Source: Anaerosphaera aminiphila DSM 21120 (GTDB taxonomy: Bacteria; Bacillota; Clostridia; Tissierellales; Peptoniphilaceae). Taken from it: a stretch of 64,000 nt of DNA. Under the pieces are notes generated by a model. It was not told the DNA's origin, made no database searches, and saw nothing but the letters and a program-made list of their open reading frames with translations. Below are positions 51,190 to 60,675 of this stretch, piece by piece. The translations under genes were made by a program, and so were the position numbers. The stretch is from the NCBI RefSeq assembly GCF_900129925.1, contig NZ_FQXI01000006.1, forward strand, positions 1 to 64,000, written 5' to 3'. Each line of letters begins with the position of its first letter. Positions within the stretch are counted from its first letter, which is position 1.

Positions 51190-52185
51190 TTGAAGAGATT
51201 ACTTTTAATAGCAACGGGAGGAACTATTGCATCAGAAGAAACTGAATTTGGACTTAGTCCAAAGACTTCTCCAAGGGAAATTTTAAATCACATCCCACAG
51301 GCAAAAGACCTTGCCGATATTGACGTAGTGCAAGTTTTAAATATAGACTCCACAAATATAGAGCCTGAGCACTGGACTATGTTTAGTAAAGTAATAGAAG
51401 AAAACTATGAGGACTACGACGGATTTGTAATAACTCACGGTACTGATACGCTGGCATATACTGCAGCTGCACTGTCCTACTTAATACAAAATTCAGATAA
51501 GCCAATAATTTTAACGGGATCTCAAAAGCCCATAACTGATCCTATTACAGACGGCAAAAAAAATTTACTGGACTCAATAAGATATGCACTTCAAGAGGGA
51601 GTAAGAGGAGTATTTATTGTATTTGATGGTAAGGCAATAATAGGAACTAGAGCTAAGAAACTTAAATCTAAAAGTTACTCTGCCTTTGATTCAATAAACT
51701 ATCCTGTAGCAGCTTTTATTGATGGAGAGAGAATTTTAAGATATGTGGGAGAGTCAACTTCTACAGAAAAAGTAAAATTTTATCACAATTTAAATCCAAA
51801 GGTATTTTTGTTAAAGTTAATTCCGGGAATGGAGCCGGATATATTTGACTATATTTCAGATAATTACGATGCAACGGTTATAGAGTCCTATGGAGTGGGT
51901 GGACTTCCCTTTAATCACAGAAGAAATTTTAAAGAAGCCCTAAAGAAGATAACAGACAAGGGGAAAATTATAGTAATTGCAACGCAAGTAATGCTTGAGG
52001 GTTCTGACGCTGCAACTTATGAAGTAGGTTACGACATAATAAATAACTACAATGTACTTCAAGCTTATGATATGACTATAGAGTCGGCGGTTACGAAATT
52101 AATGTGGATTTTGGGAGTTACTGAAGAATTTGAAGAAGTTAAAAAGTTGTTTTATAAAAATATAAATAACGACATAATAGTTTAA
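51190..52185 (+). CDS. ansA: L-asparaginase, type I/II fold
   Basis: 331 residues from TTG 51190, with AGGAGG about 10 bases upstream; the frame is open into the capA end. First Thr motif LIATGGTIAS, second motif VITHGTDTLAYTAAAL, plus GSQKPITDPITDG. Hydrolyses Asn to Asp. No signal peptide, so cytoplasmic. Confidence 0.92.
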   Translation: MKRLLLIATGGTIASEETEFGLSPKTSPREILNHIPQAKDLADIDVVQVLNIDSTNIEPEHWTMFSKVIEENYEDYDGFVITHGTDTLAYTAAALSYLIQNSDKPIILTGSQKPITDPITDGKKNLLDSIRYALQEGVRGVFIVFDGKAIIGTRAKKLKSKSYSAFDSINYPVAAFIDGERILRYVGESTSTEKVKFYHNLNPKVFLLKLIPGMEPDIFDYISDNYDATVIESYGVGGLPFNHRRNFKEALKKITDKGKIIVIATQVMLEGSDAATYEVGYDIINNYNVLQAYDMTIESAVTKLMWILGVTEEFEEVKKLFYKNINNDIIV

Positions 52186-52194
52186 AGTGAGGTG

Positions 52195-52230
52195 ATGGCA
52201 ATTGGTTTTAAGTTTAAAATTGCTGATTAA
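52195..52230 (+). CDS. Possible 11-residue upstream peptide
   Basis: ATG with GAGGTG just before it; product MAIGFKFKIAD; stop 12 bases before the EamA transporter start. It could be a leader peptide or chance. Confidence 0.25.
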   Translation: MAIGFKFKIAD

Positions 52231-52242
52231 AAGGTGGATAAA

Positions 52243-53196
52243 ATGTTAAGTGGAATAATTTATGTATTTTTAGCCACAGTTTTATTCTCAAGTATGGACG
52301 TTGCAATAAAACTAACAGGAGGAGTATTTAATCCTCTACAGTTAAATTTTTTGAGGTTTTCTATAGGTGCCTTAATGCTACTTCCAATGAGTATATCGAA
52401 ACTTAAAAAGGCAAATTATAAACTGTCTAAAAAAGATTATTTAAATTTTATAGTGCTTGGATTTATATATGCAGTACTCAGTATGAGCTTATATACATTT
52501 TCTCTGGAATATGTATCGGCATCAATAGCATCAGTGCTGTTTTGTTGTAATACATTTTTTTCTATAATACTTGCGGCAATTTTTTTAAAGGAAAAGACCA
52601 ATATATTTACAAAAATGGCCCTTGTAATTTGTTTTATTGGAATTTTAGTAATAATAAATCCCTTAAATATTAATGAGCCGGTTTTTGGAATTGCAATAGT
52701 TATTATATCGGCTTTAATATTTGCCGTTTATTCAGTCTATGGAAAGTATGTGACACAAAATAAGCCAACAGGTGGAATAGTACTTACTTGCTATTCTTTT
52801 ATCTTTGGCTCAATTGAACTTTTAATTTTAATACTTATAAGTAAAATACCACTAGTGTCTGATTTTTTAATTAGTAAGAATGCCGTGGACTTTGCAAATA
52901 TCCCGATATTTAGTGGAATATCCTCAGATGATATAATTATACTGCTATATATATCTATTTTCGTAACAGGTGTGGGGTTTTCAGCCTACTTTCTGGCAAT
53001 AGAAAAGATGTCTGTGGCAATGGCATCACTTACATTTGCCATAAAGCCGGCATTGGGACCGATACTTGCCAGTATATTTTTAAAAGAAGAACTGGGAAGT
53101 TATCAATTAATAGGAATTATATTTGTAATCGTAGGCTCTATTGGAATAATTATCTCACAGAGAAACTCTGCAAAAAAAGATAGCTTATTAGCTTAA
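52243..53196 (+). CDS. EamA/DMT family transporter
   Basis: 317 residues from the ATG at 52243 (AAGGTGG upstream); about ten membrane segments in two EamA repeats (FLRFSIGALMLLPMS, SVLFCCNTFFSIILAAIFLKE; then AMASLTFAIKPALGPILASIFLKEELG). Drug/metabolite transporter superfamily, probably an exporter. Converges with the M20 gene, overlapping its end by 4 bases. Confidence 0.9.
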   Translation: MLSGIIYVFLATVLFSSMDVAIKLTGGVFNPLQLNFLRFSIGALMLLPMSISKLKKANYKLSKKDYLNFIVLGFIYAVLSMSLYTFSLEYVSASIASVLFCCNTFFSIILAAIFLKEKTNIFTKMALVICFIGILVIINPLNINEPVFGIAIVIISALIFAVYSVYGKYVTQNKPTGGIVLTCYSFIFGSIELLILILISKIPLVSDFLISKNAVDFANIPIFSGISSDDIIILLYISIFVTGVGFSAYFLAIEKMSVAMASLTFAIKPALGPILASIFLKEELGSYQLIGIIFVIVGSIGIIISQRNSAKKDSLLA

Positions 53197-54308
53197 AAAT
53201 TCCTTGCTATTACAGAAAAAGCCTTAATTCCATTTTCTAAAATTTCATCAGAAAATTCAAAGTTGTCATTGTGCAGAGGAATATGTTCTACACCATTTCC
53301 AAGATAGAAGAATAGGGGTAGGGCATATTTTTTATATACTCCAAAATCTTCACTGGCTCTAAAGGGAACTTCTAACTTTAAAGTTTTAAGATTTTCTCTA
53401 GAGAAGATTTGTTCTGCCTTTTTAACAAGTGAAGGGTCGCTATAGGTCTCGGAAAATTCGTCAGTAAATTCAAATTGAAGAGAAAAGTCCTCTTCACATA
53501 AATCTCTTGCTAAATTTAGAATATAGTTTTTAATTAAATTTAAATCTTCATCATGGGCAGCTCTAAGTGTAAGAGACAGCTCGCCATTGGCAGGTGAAAT
53601 TCCAAAATTTTTACTTCCAAGAGAAATATTTATAACTGTGACTAAAACTAGAGATTTAAAGTGCAAGTTTCTAAAATTAAAGGGGCTATATCCTCTAAAA
53701 ATATTTAAATCACTTAAGTCATCAACTATTTTAGAAATAATATAGGCTGGATTTTTTCCAAGTTCAGGAAGAGAAGCGTGAGATTGAACTCCTTTAAACT
53801 TTAAAGTAAGACCCACTGAAGCACATTGGCAAACTCCGATTTTTAAATAAATTGTCCCCATTTCAAGCCCTGGCCAATTGTGAAGGCCATAGACTTCGTC
53901 TATACTATATTTTTTAAACACCTCACTGCAAATTTTTGCTCCCCTTCCATTTTCCTCTGCAGGTTGAAATAAAAAAATTACGTCCTTGTCCAACTCTTCC
54001 TTCCAAAGATTTAATATTGTACCACATAAAATTGCAGAGTGCCCGTCGTGACCGCATCCGTGAAATGGCTCAAGGTTGGAATTTAAAATTGCATCGTGAT
54101 CTGCCCTAATGACTATAGTTTTCTTTGGATTTTTAGATTTCTTGTATACATAAAAATAGTCTTTAAAGTCATAAATACTGTTTATATTGTTTTCTTTTAA
54201 AAAGTTTATTAAAATTTTACGAGTGTTAAACTCACAGTTGGAAATTTCAGGAGAGTTATGTAGTTTTTTTCTAAGGGAAATTACACTGTTTAATAAATTT
54301 TTATTCAT
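53193..54308 (-). CDS. M20 family amidohydrolase
   Basis: 371 residues. Metal site motifs: VIRADHDAI, FHGCGHDGHSAIL and QPAEENGRGAKI; C-terminal VPFRASEDFGVY and EHIPLHND. Similar to N-acyl amino acid/IAA amidohydrolases. The Cys before GHDGH is typical of this subfamily. Cytoplasmic, no signal peptide. Monocistronic. Confidence 0.9.
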   Translation of the reverse strand: MNKNLLNSVISLRKKLHNSPEISNCEFNTRKILINFLKENNINSIYDFKDYFYVYKKSKNPKKTIVIRADHDAILNSNLEPFHGCGHDGHSAILCGTILNLWKEELDKDVIFLFQPAEENGRGAKICSEVFKKYSIDEVYGLHNWPGLEMGTIYLKIGVCQCASVGLTLKFKGVQSHASLPELGKNPAYIISKIVDDLSDLNIFRGYSPFNFRNLHFKSLVLVTVINISLGSKNFGISPANGELSLTLRAAHDEDLNLIKNYILNLARDLCEEDFSLQFEFTDEFSETYSDPSLVKKAEQIFSRENLKTLKLEVPFRASEDFGVYKKYALPLFFYLGNGVEHIPLHNDNFEFSDEILENGIKAFSVIARNF

Positions 54309-54473
54309 AGTTTAAAATACCTCCAAGTACATAGTAAAACTTTTAAAATAAATATGCTATAAAATATAAAAATTAATAAAAAATTTAAATTTCCAGAAAA
54401 TTGGATATTGTTTCAGAATTATACTATAATACATATATATTTAATTAAATGTAAGTTGATTATAGGAGAAAAT

Positions 54474-54842
54474 ATGGGAAAGAAAATTAAGAAAACAGCA
54501 AAGCGTGTAAATTTAGATAAGGTTACTTTAACTGAAGAAGAAGAGGTAATTGCAAAGAAAAAGGCGATATTTACAATAGCACTTTGTATAATGTGGCCTA
54601 TTACACTACTGCTTCTATGGCCTTCACTTAGAAATTTTGTGCCAAACATAGTTTACTATGGGATAATTGGAATTTCAATGATAAATATTATACTTACTTA
54701 TCTCTATACAACAGTTCAAATTGAACAAATAAAATACCAAGCTTACTTGAGTAGAAATAGTATTGGAAAAATTGAAAGATTTGGCTCGGTCTTTGTAATA
54801 GTTGAAGCTGCACTAATATTAATATTTATTATTTTATCTTAA
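54474..54842 (+). CDS. Small membrane protein of unknown function
   Basis: 122 residues from the ATG at 54474 (TAGGAG upstream). A Lys-rich N-terminus, then three hydrophobic segments (about 30-50, 55-75 and 101-120). No family recognised. It lies just upstream of ctsR but is separated from it by its own promoter. Confidence 0.65.
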   Translation: MGKKIKKTAKRVNLDKVTLTEEEEVIAKKKAIFTIALCIMWPITLLLLWPSLRNFVPNIVYYGIIGISMINIILTYLYTTVQIEQIKYQAYLSRNSIGKIERFGSVFVIVEAALILIFIILS

Positions 54843-54853
54843 AGGTCAGGTAC

Positions 54854-54882
54854 TTTACAAAATTATATTTTAATGTTATCAT
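54854..54882 (+). promoter_or_regulatory. Promoter of the ctsR operon
   Basis: TTTACA (54854-54859), 17-base spacer, TATCAT (54877-54882). Confidence 0.6.
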
Positions 54883-54918
54883 ATATAAAATAGCATTAGA
54901 ATATTTTTTTGAGCCGAA

Positions 54919-54935
54919 AGGCAAAGATGGTCAAA
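54919..54935 (+). promoter_or_regulatory. CtsR operator
   Basis: AGGCAAA-GAT-GGTCAAA. The known CtsR box is a direct repeat RGTCAAA-N3-RGTCAAA; here the second heptad is perfect and the first has one change. It overlaps the region just before the ctsR SD, so CtsR should repress its own operon. Confidence 0.8.
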
Positions 54936-54945
54936 AGGTGGTATT

Positions 54946-55401
54946 ATGGCAAAATTATCAAATTCAATAGAGGACTTCTTGTTAGATTTAATAGATGAGG
55001 CAAATGGGACAGTTGAAATACAAAGAGCATTGCTGGCTGAGAGATTTAACTGTGCACCATCGCAAATTAACTATGTACTAACCACTCGATTTACTCCATA
55101 CAAGGGATATTATGTGGAGTCAAGAAGAGGTGGAGGAGGTTATATAAGAATAGTAAGAGTAGAGTTTAGAAATAAAAATTCTGTAGATAAGTTATTTAAT
55201 GAGGAAATTGGAAACTCTATAACCAAGGATAAAGCAGATCAGATTATAGACGAACTAATGAGACTTGAATATATAAATAAAAGAGAAGCAGAAATAATAA
55301 GAGTTACTTTAAGTGACAGGTCATTAAGTATTTCAAGTGAATGGAAAAATGAGCTGAGGGCAAATATTTTAAAAAACATTTTGCTGGTAATCTTTAATTA
55401 G
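54946..55401 (+). CDS. ctsR: Class III stress gene repressor CtsR
   Basis: 151 residues. N-terminal winged helix-turn-helix: IEDFLLDLIDEANGTVEIQR, LAERFNCAPSQINYVLTTRF, then the wing with YYVESRRGGGGYIRI, whose Gly-rich tip senses heat. C-terminal dimer domain. First gene of ctsR-mcsA-mcsB-clpC-radA. Confidence 0.95.
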   Translation: MAKLSNSIEDFLLDLIDEANGTVEIQRALLAERFNCAPSQINYVLTTRFTPYKGYYVESRRGGGGYIRIVRVEFRNKNSVDKLFNEEIGNSITKDKADQIIDELMRLEYINKREAEIIRVTLSDRSLSISSEWKNELRANILKNILLVIFN

Positions 55402-55410
55402 GAGGTTATT

Positions 55411-55911
55411 ATGATTTGTGATAACTGTGGTAAGAGAGAAGCAATAATTGCATATACAAAAATGCAGGGAAATAGCATAGAGGAAGTGCACTTATGTGCG
55501 CAGTGTGCAGAAGAAAAAATGAAAAAAGACTTGGCATTTAACAATGCTGTAAGTGGAAAAATGGAAAACTTTCTAAAGGATTTATTTAAACTCACCGGGA
55601 AATTTAACAACAATATTCCAAATAAAAAGTGCAGTCACTGTGGAACTACTTTTGAAGACTTGGGCAAAAATCAAGTGGGCTGTGAATACTGTTATGATGA
55701 ATTTAAAGAAGAAATTGAAAGTATGCTTTTAAATTTTAAATCTTCTTCCAAACACAAGGGGAAAATTCCAAAAAGTGCCGGAAAAGAACCTGTTTACAAG
55801 AGAGAAGAAAATGAATTAAGAGATAAATTAAGTGTAGCTGTAGAATTGGAAGAATATGAAGAAGCTGCAGTATTAAGAGATAAATTAAAGCAATTGAGGG
55901 ATGAAAAATGA
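55411..55911 (+). CDS. mcsA: McsA, activator of McsB
   Basis: 166 residues. Two zinc clusters, CDNCGKRE...CAQCAEE and CSHCGTTF...CEYCYDEF, and a C-terminal UVR (UvrB/UvrC) motif with coiled-coil character (LRDKLSVAVELEEYEEAAVLRDKLKQL). All cysteines look intact. In B. subtilis it activates the McsB arginine kinase. AGGAGG SD; overlaps mcsB by 4 bases. Confidence 0.93.
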   Translation: MICDNCGKREAIIAYTKMQGNSIEEVHLCAQCAEEKMKKDLAFNNAVSGKMENFLKDLFKLTGKFNNNIPNKKCSHCGTTFEDLGKNQVGCEYCYDEFKEEIESMLLNFKSSSKHKGKIPKSAGKEPVYKREENELRDKLSVAVELEEYEEAAVLRDKLKQLRDEK

Positions 55912-56882
55912 GTATAGTTCTCAATTCAGAGTTAAAAATATATAGAAATATAAGGGGATTTAATTTTCCCTCAAAATTAAATAGTGAAGATGCAAAGACA
56001 ATTTTAGAGAAAATATCTATACCTTTATTAGAAAAGGGGTATAAGAGATATGCTGTTGAAGGATTAAACTCTCTTGAAAAGTTGGATTTATATGAAGAGG
56101 GTAAAATTACTGTAGATGTTTTAGAAAACGAAAAATTCAGCGCAATATTTTTGTTGGAGAATAATCCCAGTATATTAGTAAATGGGAAAAATCATATTAC
56201 AATAATAAAATCAACTGATGATTTAAATTTTTCAAAATTATATGGTGAAGTTTCTGAAATAGATGATTTACTAGACGGCAATGTGGAATATGCCTATAGA
56301 GATGATTTTGGATACTTGACTTCCAATCCTCAAGAGTGTGGAACAGCAATGGTTATTGAAGCAAATTTGCATCTTCCCGCTACAGACTACTTTGGAATGA
56401 GTTCAATGCGTGAAAGTTTAAAGAGACTTGGCTACATTGCACTTCCACTAGGCGGCAGTTCAAAGTCTGTAGGAGCTATTTATAAAATTTCACCAGATAG
56501 AACTATTGGAGAAAAAGAAGGGGACTATATTGATAAATTCACAAATATATTAAAAGAAATAACAGAAATGGAAGAGCAAAATAGAAAAAACTTATATCTT
56601 GAAAAGATAATAGACTTAGAAGACTTGGCAAATAGAGCTTATGGAGCTCTAAGATACTGCAGAATTATAGATGAGGAAGAAATGATAAACAAAATGTCAG
56701 ACTTATTTTTGGGAATAGAACTTAGTATTTTAAAACCTAAAAAAAATATTGAATTGGTAGATACTATTAATCAATTTAAAAACGGACATTTACAAATTGA
56801 AAGAGGCTCTTTGTTAGATGCAAAATCTATAGATATTTTAAGAGCCAACAATATAAGAAAGATGATGAAGGAGGTCTTTTAA
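55908..56882 (+). CDS. mcsB: McsB-family protein, apparently a catalytically dead arginine kinase
   Basis: 324 residues. The backbone of McsB is clear: VLNSELKIYRNIRGFNFPSKL at the N-terminus, YAYRDDFGYLTSNP, LHLP, SVGAIYKIS and RAYGALRYCR. But the nucleotide and catalytic motifs are changed. SSRIRLARN reads NSELKIYRN, NEEDHIR reads NGKNHIT (residues 92-98), the catalytic region TSCPTNVGTG reads TSNPQECGTA (Cys to Asn140) and VRGxYGEGS reads LPLGGSSKS. The N-terminus is also about 25 residues short. It should not phosphorylate arginine; it may act as an adaptor or CtsR modulator. Comparison is with the B. subtilis protein from memory. Confidence 0.88.
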   Translation: MSIVLNSELKIYRNIRGFNFPSKLNSEDAKTILEKISIPLLEKGYKRYAVEGLNSLEKLDLYEEGKITVDVLENEKFSAIFLLENNPSILVNGKNHITIIKSTDDLNFSKLYGEVSEIDDLLDGNVEYAYRDDFGYLTSNPQECGTAMVIEANLHLPATDYFGMSSMRESLKRLGYIALPLGGSSKSVGAIYKISPDRTIGEKEGDYIDKFTNILKEITEMEEQNRKNLYLEKIIDLEDLANRAYGALRYCRIIDEEEMINKMSDLFLGIELSILKPKKNIELVDTINQFKNGHLQIERGSLLDAKSIDILRANNIRKMMKEVF

Positions 56883-59332
56883 TGGGCATGTTTGGAAGAT
56901 TTACTGAAAAAAGCCAGAAAGCAATACTGTTTGCTCAAAATGAAGCAAGGGAGAGCAGACACAACTATATAGGTTCAGAACACTTACTTTTAGGAATAGT
57001 TAGAGAATCAACAGGACGTGGAGCAAAAATATTACAATCTCTGGGAGTAAGTTACGATAGATTAAAAATGACAACTTATGAAGTTGTTTCAAGAGGTCAG
57101 GAGCTTACAAATTCAAATTTAGTATACACTCCAAGAACTAAGAGAATTTTTGAACTTGCTTTTGAAGTTGCAAGAGAAGAGGGAGAAAATTACGTTGAAA
57201 CAGATCACTTGCTACTTGGAATACTAAGAGAGGGCAATGGAGTTGCAATATTAATACTAAAGAGAATGGGAATTGACAGTATTGCACTTGAAGAGACAAT
57301 TATAAATGCCTTTGAAAATAGAGAAGACGGCGAATATGAAGATGAGAGAGAAAAGACAGCTTTAGATAAATACACTGTAAATTTAAATGAAAAATCCTCA
57401 GAGGGCAAAATAGATCCGATTATTGGAAGAGAAGAAGAAATTCAAAGAGTAATTCAAGTACTATCCAGAAGAAAGAAAAACAACCCAGTACTGATTGGAG
57501 AACCGGGAGTAGGTAAGACTGCAATAGCTGAGGGACTAGCTCAAAAAATAGTTGAGGGGAAAGTTCCTGAAATAATAGCTAACAAGGAAATCAGAACTCT
57601 AGACGTATCCGGATTAATTGCAGGAGCAAAGTACAGAGGAGATTTTGAAGAGAGATTAAAGGCAGTTATTAACGAGAGTATAGAAAATGAAAAGACAATA
57701 CTCTTTATAGATGAAATGCACGTTATTATAGGAGCAGGAGCTGCAGAAGGGGCAATGGATGCCTCAAATATTCTAAAGCCAATGTTGACAAACGGAGAGC
57801 TTCAAATAATAGGTGCCACTACAATAAGCGAATACAGAAAACACATTGAAAAAGACACAGCTTTTGAAAGAAGATTAATGCCGATAACTGTGGAAGAACC
57901 TTCAATTGAAGATTCAATAAAAATTGTAACAGGACTTAAAGAAAAATATGAAACACATCACAATGTAATAATCAGTGAAGAAGCCATAGATGCAGCAGTA
58001 AAACTCTCCAGCAGATATTTAACAGACAGATTTTTACCTGATAAAGCAATAGACTTAATAGATGAAGCTGCTTCAAAAATTAAAGTTAGTTCTTACAAAA
58101 CTCCTGAATACAAATACAACTATGAAAATGAACTTGAAGAACTGGACAAAGAAAAAAATAGAGCAATAGACTCTCAAGACTTTGAGTTAGCTGCTTCTAT
58201 TAGAGATAAAGAGAGAATTTTAAAAGAAGAGTTTGAAGAAAAAGAAAAAGAGTACAAGGAAAGTGAAGAAAAAGCTGTAGTTGGATATGAAAACATTGCT
58301 GAAATAGTTTCAGATTGGAGCAAAGTTCCGGTTACAAGAATGACAGAAGAACAAAGCACTAAATTATTAAAACTTGAAGACAATTTAAAATACTATGTAA
58401 AGGGTCAAGATGATGCAATACACTCTCTATCAAGAGCTATAAAAAGAGCTAGAATTGGACTTAAAGATCCAAATAAGCCAATAGGTTCATTTATATTTGT
58501 AGGACCTACAGGTGTTGGTAAAACTTATTTGGCAAAAATGCTTGCAAAGGAACTCTTTGGAAGCGAAGAAAATATGCTTAGAATAGATATGTCAGAGTAT
58601 ATGGAAAAACATACTGTTTCAAGACTTGTAGGATCTCCTCCGGGATATGTTGGATATGATGAAGGTGGACAACTTACAGATGCAGTTCGTACAAATCCAT
58701 ACAGTGTAGTGCTATTTGACGAAATTGAAAAAGCACATCCGGACGTATTTAATGTATTACTACAAATTCTAGATGATGGAAGGCTTACAGATTCAAAGGG
58801 AAGAACAGTTAGCTTTAAAGACACAGTTATAATTATGACTTCCAACGCCGGAGCAAGTATGCTCAAGAAAAAAACATCAATAGGATTTACAACAGAAGAC
58901 AACACCAAAAAAGAATATGAAAAAATGAAAGAAATAGTAAACACTGCTTTAAAGGATATATTTAGACCTGAGTTTTTAAACAGACTTGATGAGGTAATTG
59001 TGTTTAAAGAACTGGGACAAAAGGAAATTTCAAGTATTGTAGAGTTAATGCTTGTAACGTTAAAAGAAAGACTTGGCAATATGGGCATTAATGTGAAGTT
59101 TACTAAGAAAATCACTCAGTATATAGCTTCAAAGGGATTTGATCCGGAATTCGGAGCAAGACCTCTAGAACGTGCAATTAGAAGCTATATAGAAGATGAG
59201 TTAGCTCAAATGATGTTAGAGGGTGAATTTGGGAAGGGAGATTCAATAGAAGTCGACTTTAACAGAAAACTCATAGTTAACATTAAAAATACTGAGGTTA
59301 AAAATGAAGAAAAAGACAGTATTCAAGTGTAG
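56882..59332 (+). CDS. clpC: ATP-dependent chaperone ClpC
   Basis: 816 residues. Clp N domain (GRFTEKSQKAILFAQNEA, NYIGSEHLLLG, NYVETDHLLLG), first AAA+ with GEPGVGKTAIAEG and FIDEMHVIIGAG, middle domain with UVR-like coiled coil, second AAA+ with GPTGVGKTYLAKM and LFDEIEKAHPDV, and C-terminal domain. It unfolds substrates for ClpP. In the phosphoarginine pockets Glu33 is kept but the second site reads Asp108 where B. subtilis has Glu. The start shares one base with mcsB's stop. Confidence 0.96.
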   Translation: MGMFGRFTEKSQKAILFAQNEARESRHNYIGSEHLLLGIVRESTGRGAKILQSLGVSYDRLKMTTYEVVSRGQELTNSNLVYTPRTKRIFELAFEVAREEGENYVETDHLLLGILREGNGVAILILKRMGIDSIALEETIINAFENREDGEYEDEREKTALDKYTVNLNEKSSEGKIDPIIGREEEIQRVIQVLSRRKKNNPVLIGEPGVGKTAIAEGLAQKIVEGKVPEIIANKEIRTLDVSGLIAGAKYRGDFEERLKAVINESIENEKTILFIDEMHVIIGAGAAEGAMDASNILKPMLTNGELQIIGATTISEYRKHIEKDTAFERRLMPITVEEPSIEDSIKIVTGLKEKYETHHNVIISEEAIDAAVKLSSRYLTDRFLPDKAIDLIDEAASKIKVSSYKTPEYKYNYENELEELDKEKNRAIDSQDFELAASIRDKERILKEEFEEKEKEYKESEEKAVVGYENIAEIVSDWSKVPVTRMTEEQSTKLLKLEDNLKYYVKGQDDAIHSLSRAIKRARIGLKDPNKPIGSFIFVGPTGVGKTYLAKMLAKELFGSEENMLRIDMSEYMEKHTVSRLVGSPPGYVGYDEGGQLTDAVRTNPYSVVLFDEIEKAHPDVFNVLLQILDDGRLTDSKGRTVSFKDTVIIMTSNAGASMLKKKTSIGFTTEDNTKKEYEKMKEIVNTALKDIFRPEFLNRLDEVIVFKELGQKEISSIVELMLVTLKERLGNMGINVKFTKKITQYIASKGFDPEFGARPLERAIRSYIEDELAQMMLEGEFGKGDSIEVDFNRKLIVNIKNTEVKNEEKDSIQV

Positions 59333-60674
59333 TAACTGCGACTATATATCTCCAGGTTTTTTTGGTAAGTGCCCACAGTGTAATGAGTGGAACACGTTAG
59401 AAGAAATTGAAGTAAGTGGAAGTGAAAAGACCGCTACAACTGTAAAGAGAAGTAAAAATATTGCAAAAAAACTTTCTACAATAGAAGATAGAAATGCCTT
59501 TAGAGTAAAGACATCTATTGAAGAATTTAATAGAGTTATGGGAGGTGGAATCGTTAGAGATTCCATCTCTATATTAACTGCAAAACCGGGAGCTGGAAAA
59601 TCTACACTGCTTTTACAAGTGGCAAATGACTTGAGCAGCAGTGGATTAAAAGTACTATATGCCTCAGGAGAAGAGTCTGAAGTTCAAATAAAACAAAGGG
59701 CTACCAGAATAACTGATGAGATATCAGAAAATATATATGTATATTCCGATACAGTTTTAGACAATGTGCTGGAGGAAATAGATAAAATTGACCCCGACTT
59801 TATAATACTGGACTCCATACAAACCTTTACATTAAATGAACTTCAATCAAGAGCGGGGACACCTACACAAGTAATGGAATGTGCTCACAAGATGGTTGAG
59901 ATAGCAAAAGATGTAGAAAGACCTAGAATGGTGTTTTTAGTAGGGCAGATGACAAAACAAGATGAACTTGCAGGAGTTAGAGCACTTGAACATTTAGTAG
60001 ATGCAGTTTTACTAATTGAAAATGAAGATAATGAAGAACTTAGAAGTTTACTTACAACTAAGAACAGATATGGCTCCACAGGAGAAATGGGTTTCTTTTT
60101 AATGACTCAGCAGGGACTAAAATCTCTAGACAATCCCTCAGAGTACTTTATGACCTATAGAGAAGAGGGAAGTGAACTGCCAGGTTCAGCCCTAAGTGTG
60201 ATTAGAGAGGGAACAAGACCGATAATACTGGAAATTGAAGCACTTTCATCTCAATCCTTTCTACCCTATCCATCTAGAATAGGAGAGTGTATGAGAAGAG
60301 AACATTTAAATACACTAATTTCCATACTGGAACAGAGGGCAAATTTAAAGTTAATAGATAAAGATATAGTTGTAAAGACAACTGGAGGCATAAAGTTAAA
60401 AGAGCCGGCATCAAACTTAGCAGTGATGATGAGTATTTTTTCTTCTAGAAGAGATGTTGCCATTGACACATCTACAGTTTTTATTGGAGATGTGGGTTTA
60501 ACGGGAGAGTTAAAAAGTGTGCCATCTTTGGAATTAAGACTTAAAGAAGCCAGTAGAATGGGATTTAAAAGAGCTTTTATACCTATTGTTTCAAATAAAT
60601 TTGAAAATATTGAAGGTTTAAAAATTTATAAGTGCAAGACAATTTTAGATGTAATTAAATATTTTAATGTTTAG
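59304..60674 (+). CDS. radA: DNA repair protein RadA
   Basis: 456 residues. N-terminal zinc finger CSNCDYISPGFFGKCPQC, RecA-like core with Walker A TAKPGAGKSTLLLQ, the KNRYGSTGEMGFF motif (KNRFG in other RadA) and a C-terminal Lon-like domain (DVAIDTSTVFIGDVGLTGEL). Branch migration in recombination. The ATG overlaps the clpC end by 29 bases; GAGGT in the clpC tail is the SD. Confidence 0.95.
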   Translation: MKKKTVFKCSNCDYISPGFFGKCPQCNEWNTLEEIEVSGSEKTATTVKRSKNIAKKLSTIEDRNAFRVKTSIEEFNRVMGGGIVRDSISILTAKPGAGKSTLLLQVANDLSSSGLKVLYASGEESEVQIKQRATRITDEISENIYVYSDTVLDNVLEEIDKIDPDFIILDSIQTFTLNELQSRAGTPTQVMECAHKMVEIAKDVERPRMVFLVGQMTKQDELAGVRALEHLVDAVLLIENEDNEELRSLLTTKNRYGSTGEMGFFLMTQQGLKSLDNPSEYFMTYREEGSELPGSALSVIREGTRPIILEIEALSSQSFLPYPSRIGECMRREHLNTLISILEQRANLKLIDKDIVVKTTGGIKLKEPASNLAVMMSIFSSRRDVAIDTSTVFIGDVGLTGELKSVPSLELRLKEASRMGFKRAFIPIVSNKFENIEGLKIYKCKTILDVIKYFNV

Positions 60675-60675
60675 G

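Noticed and set aside
58525-59115. 196-codon ORF antisense to clpC
   Set aside because: Antisense shadow; composition reflects the complementary codons of the AAA+ domain.
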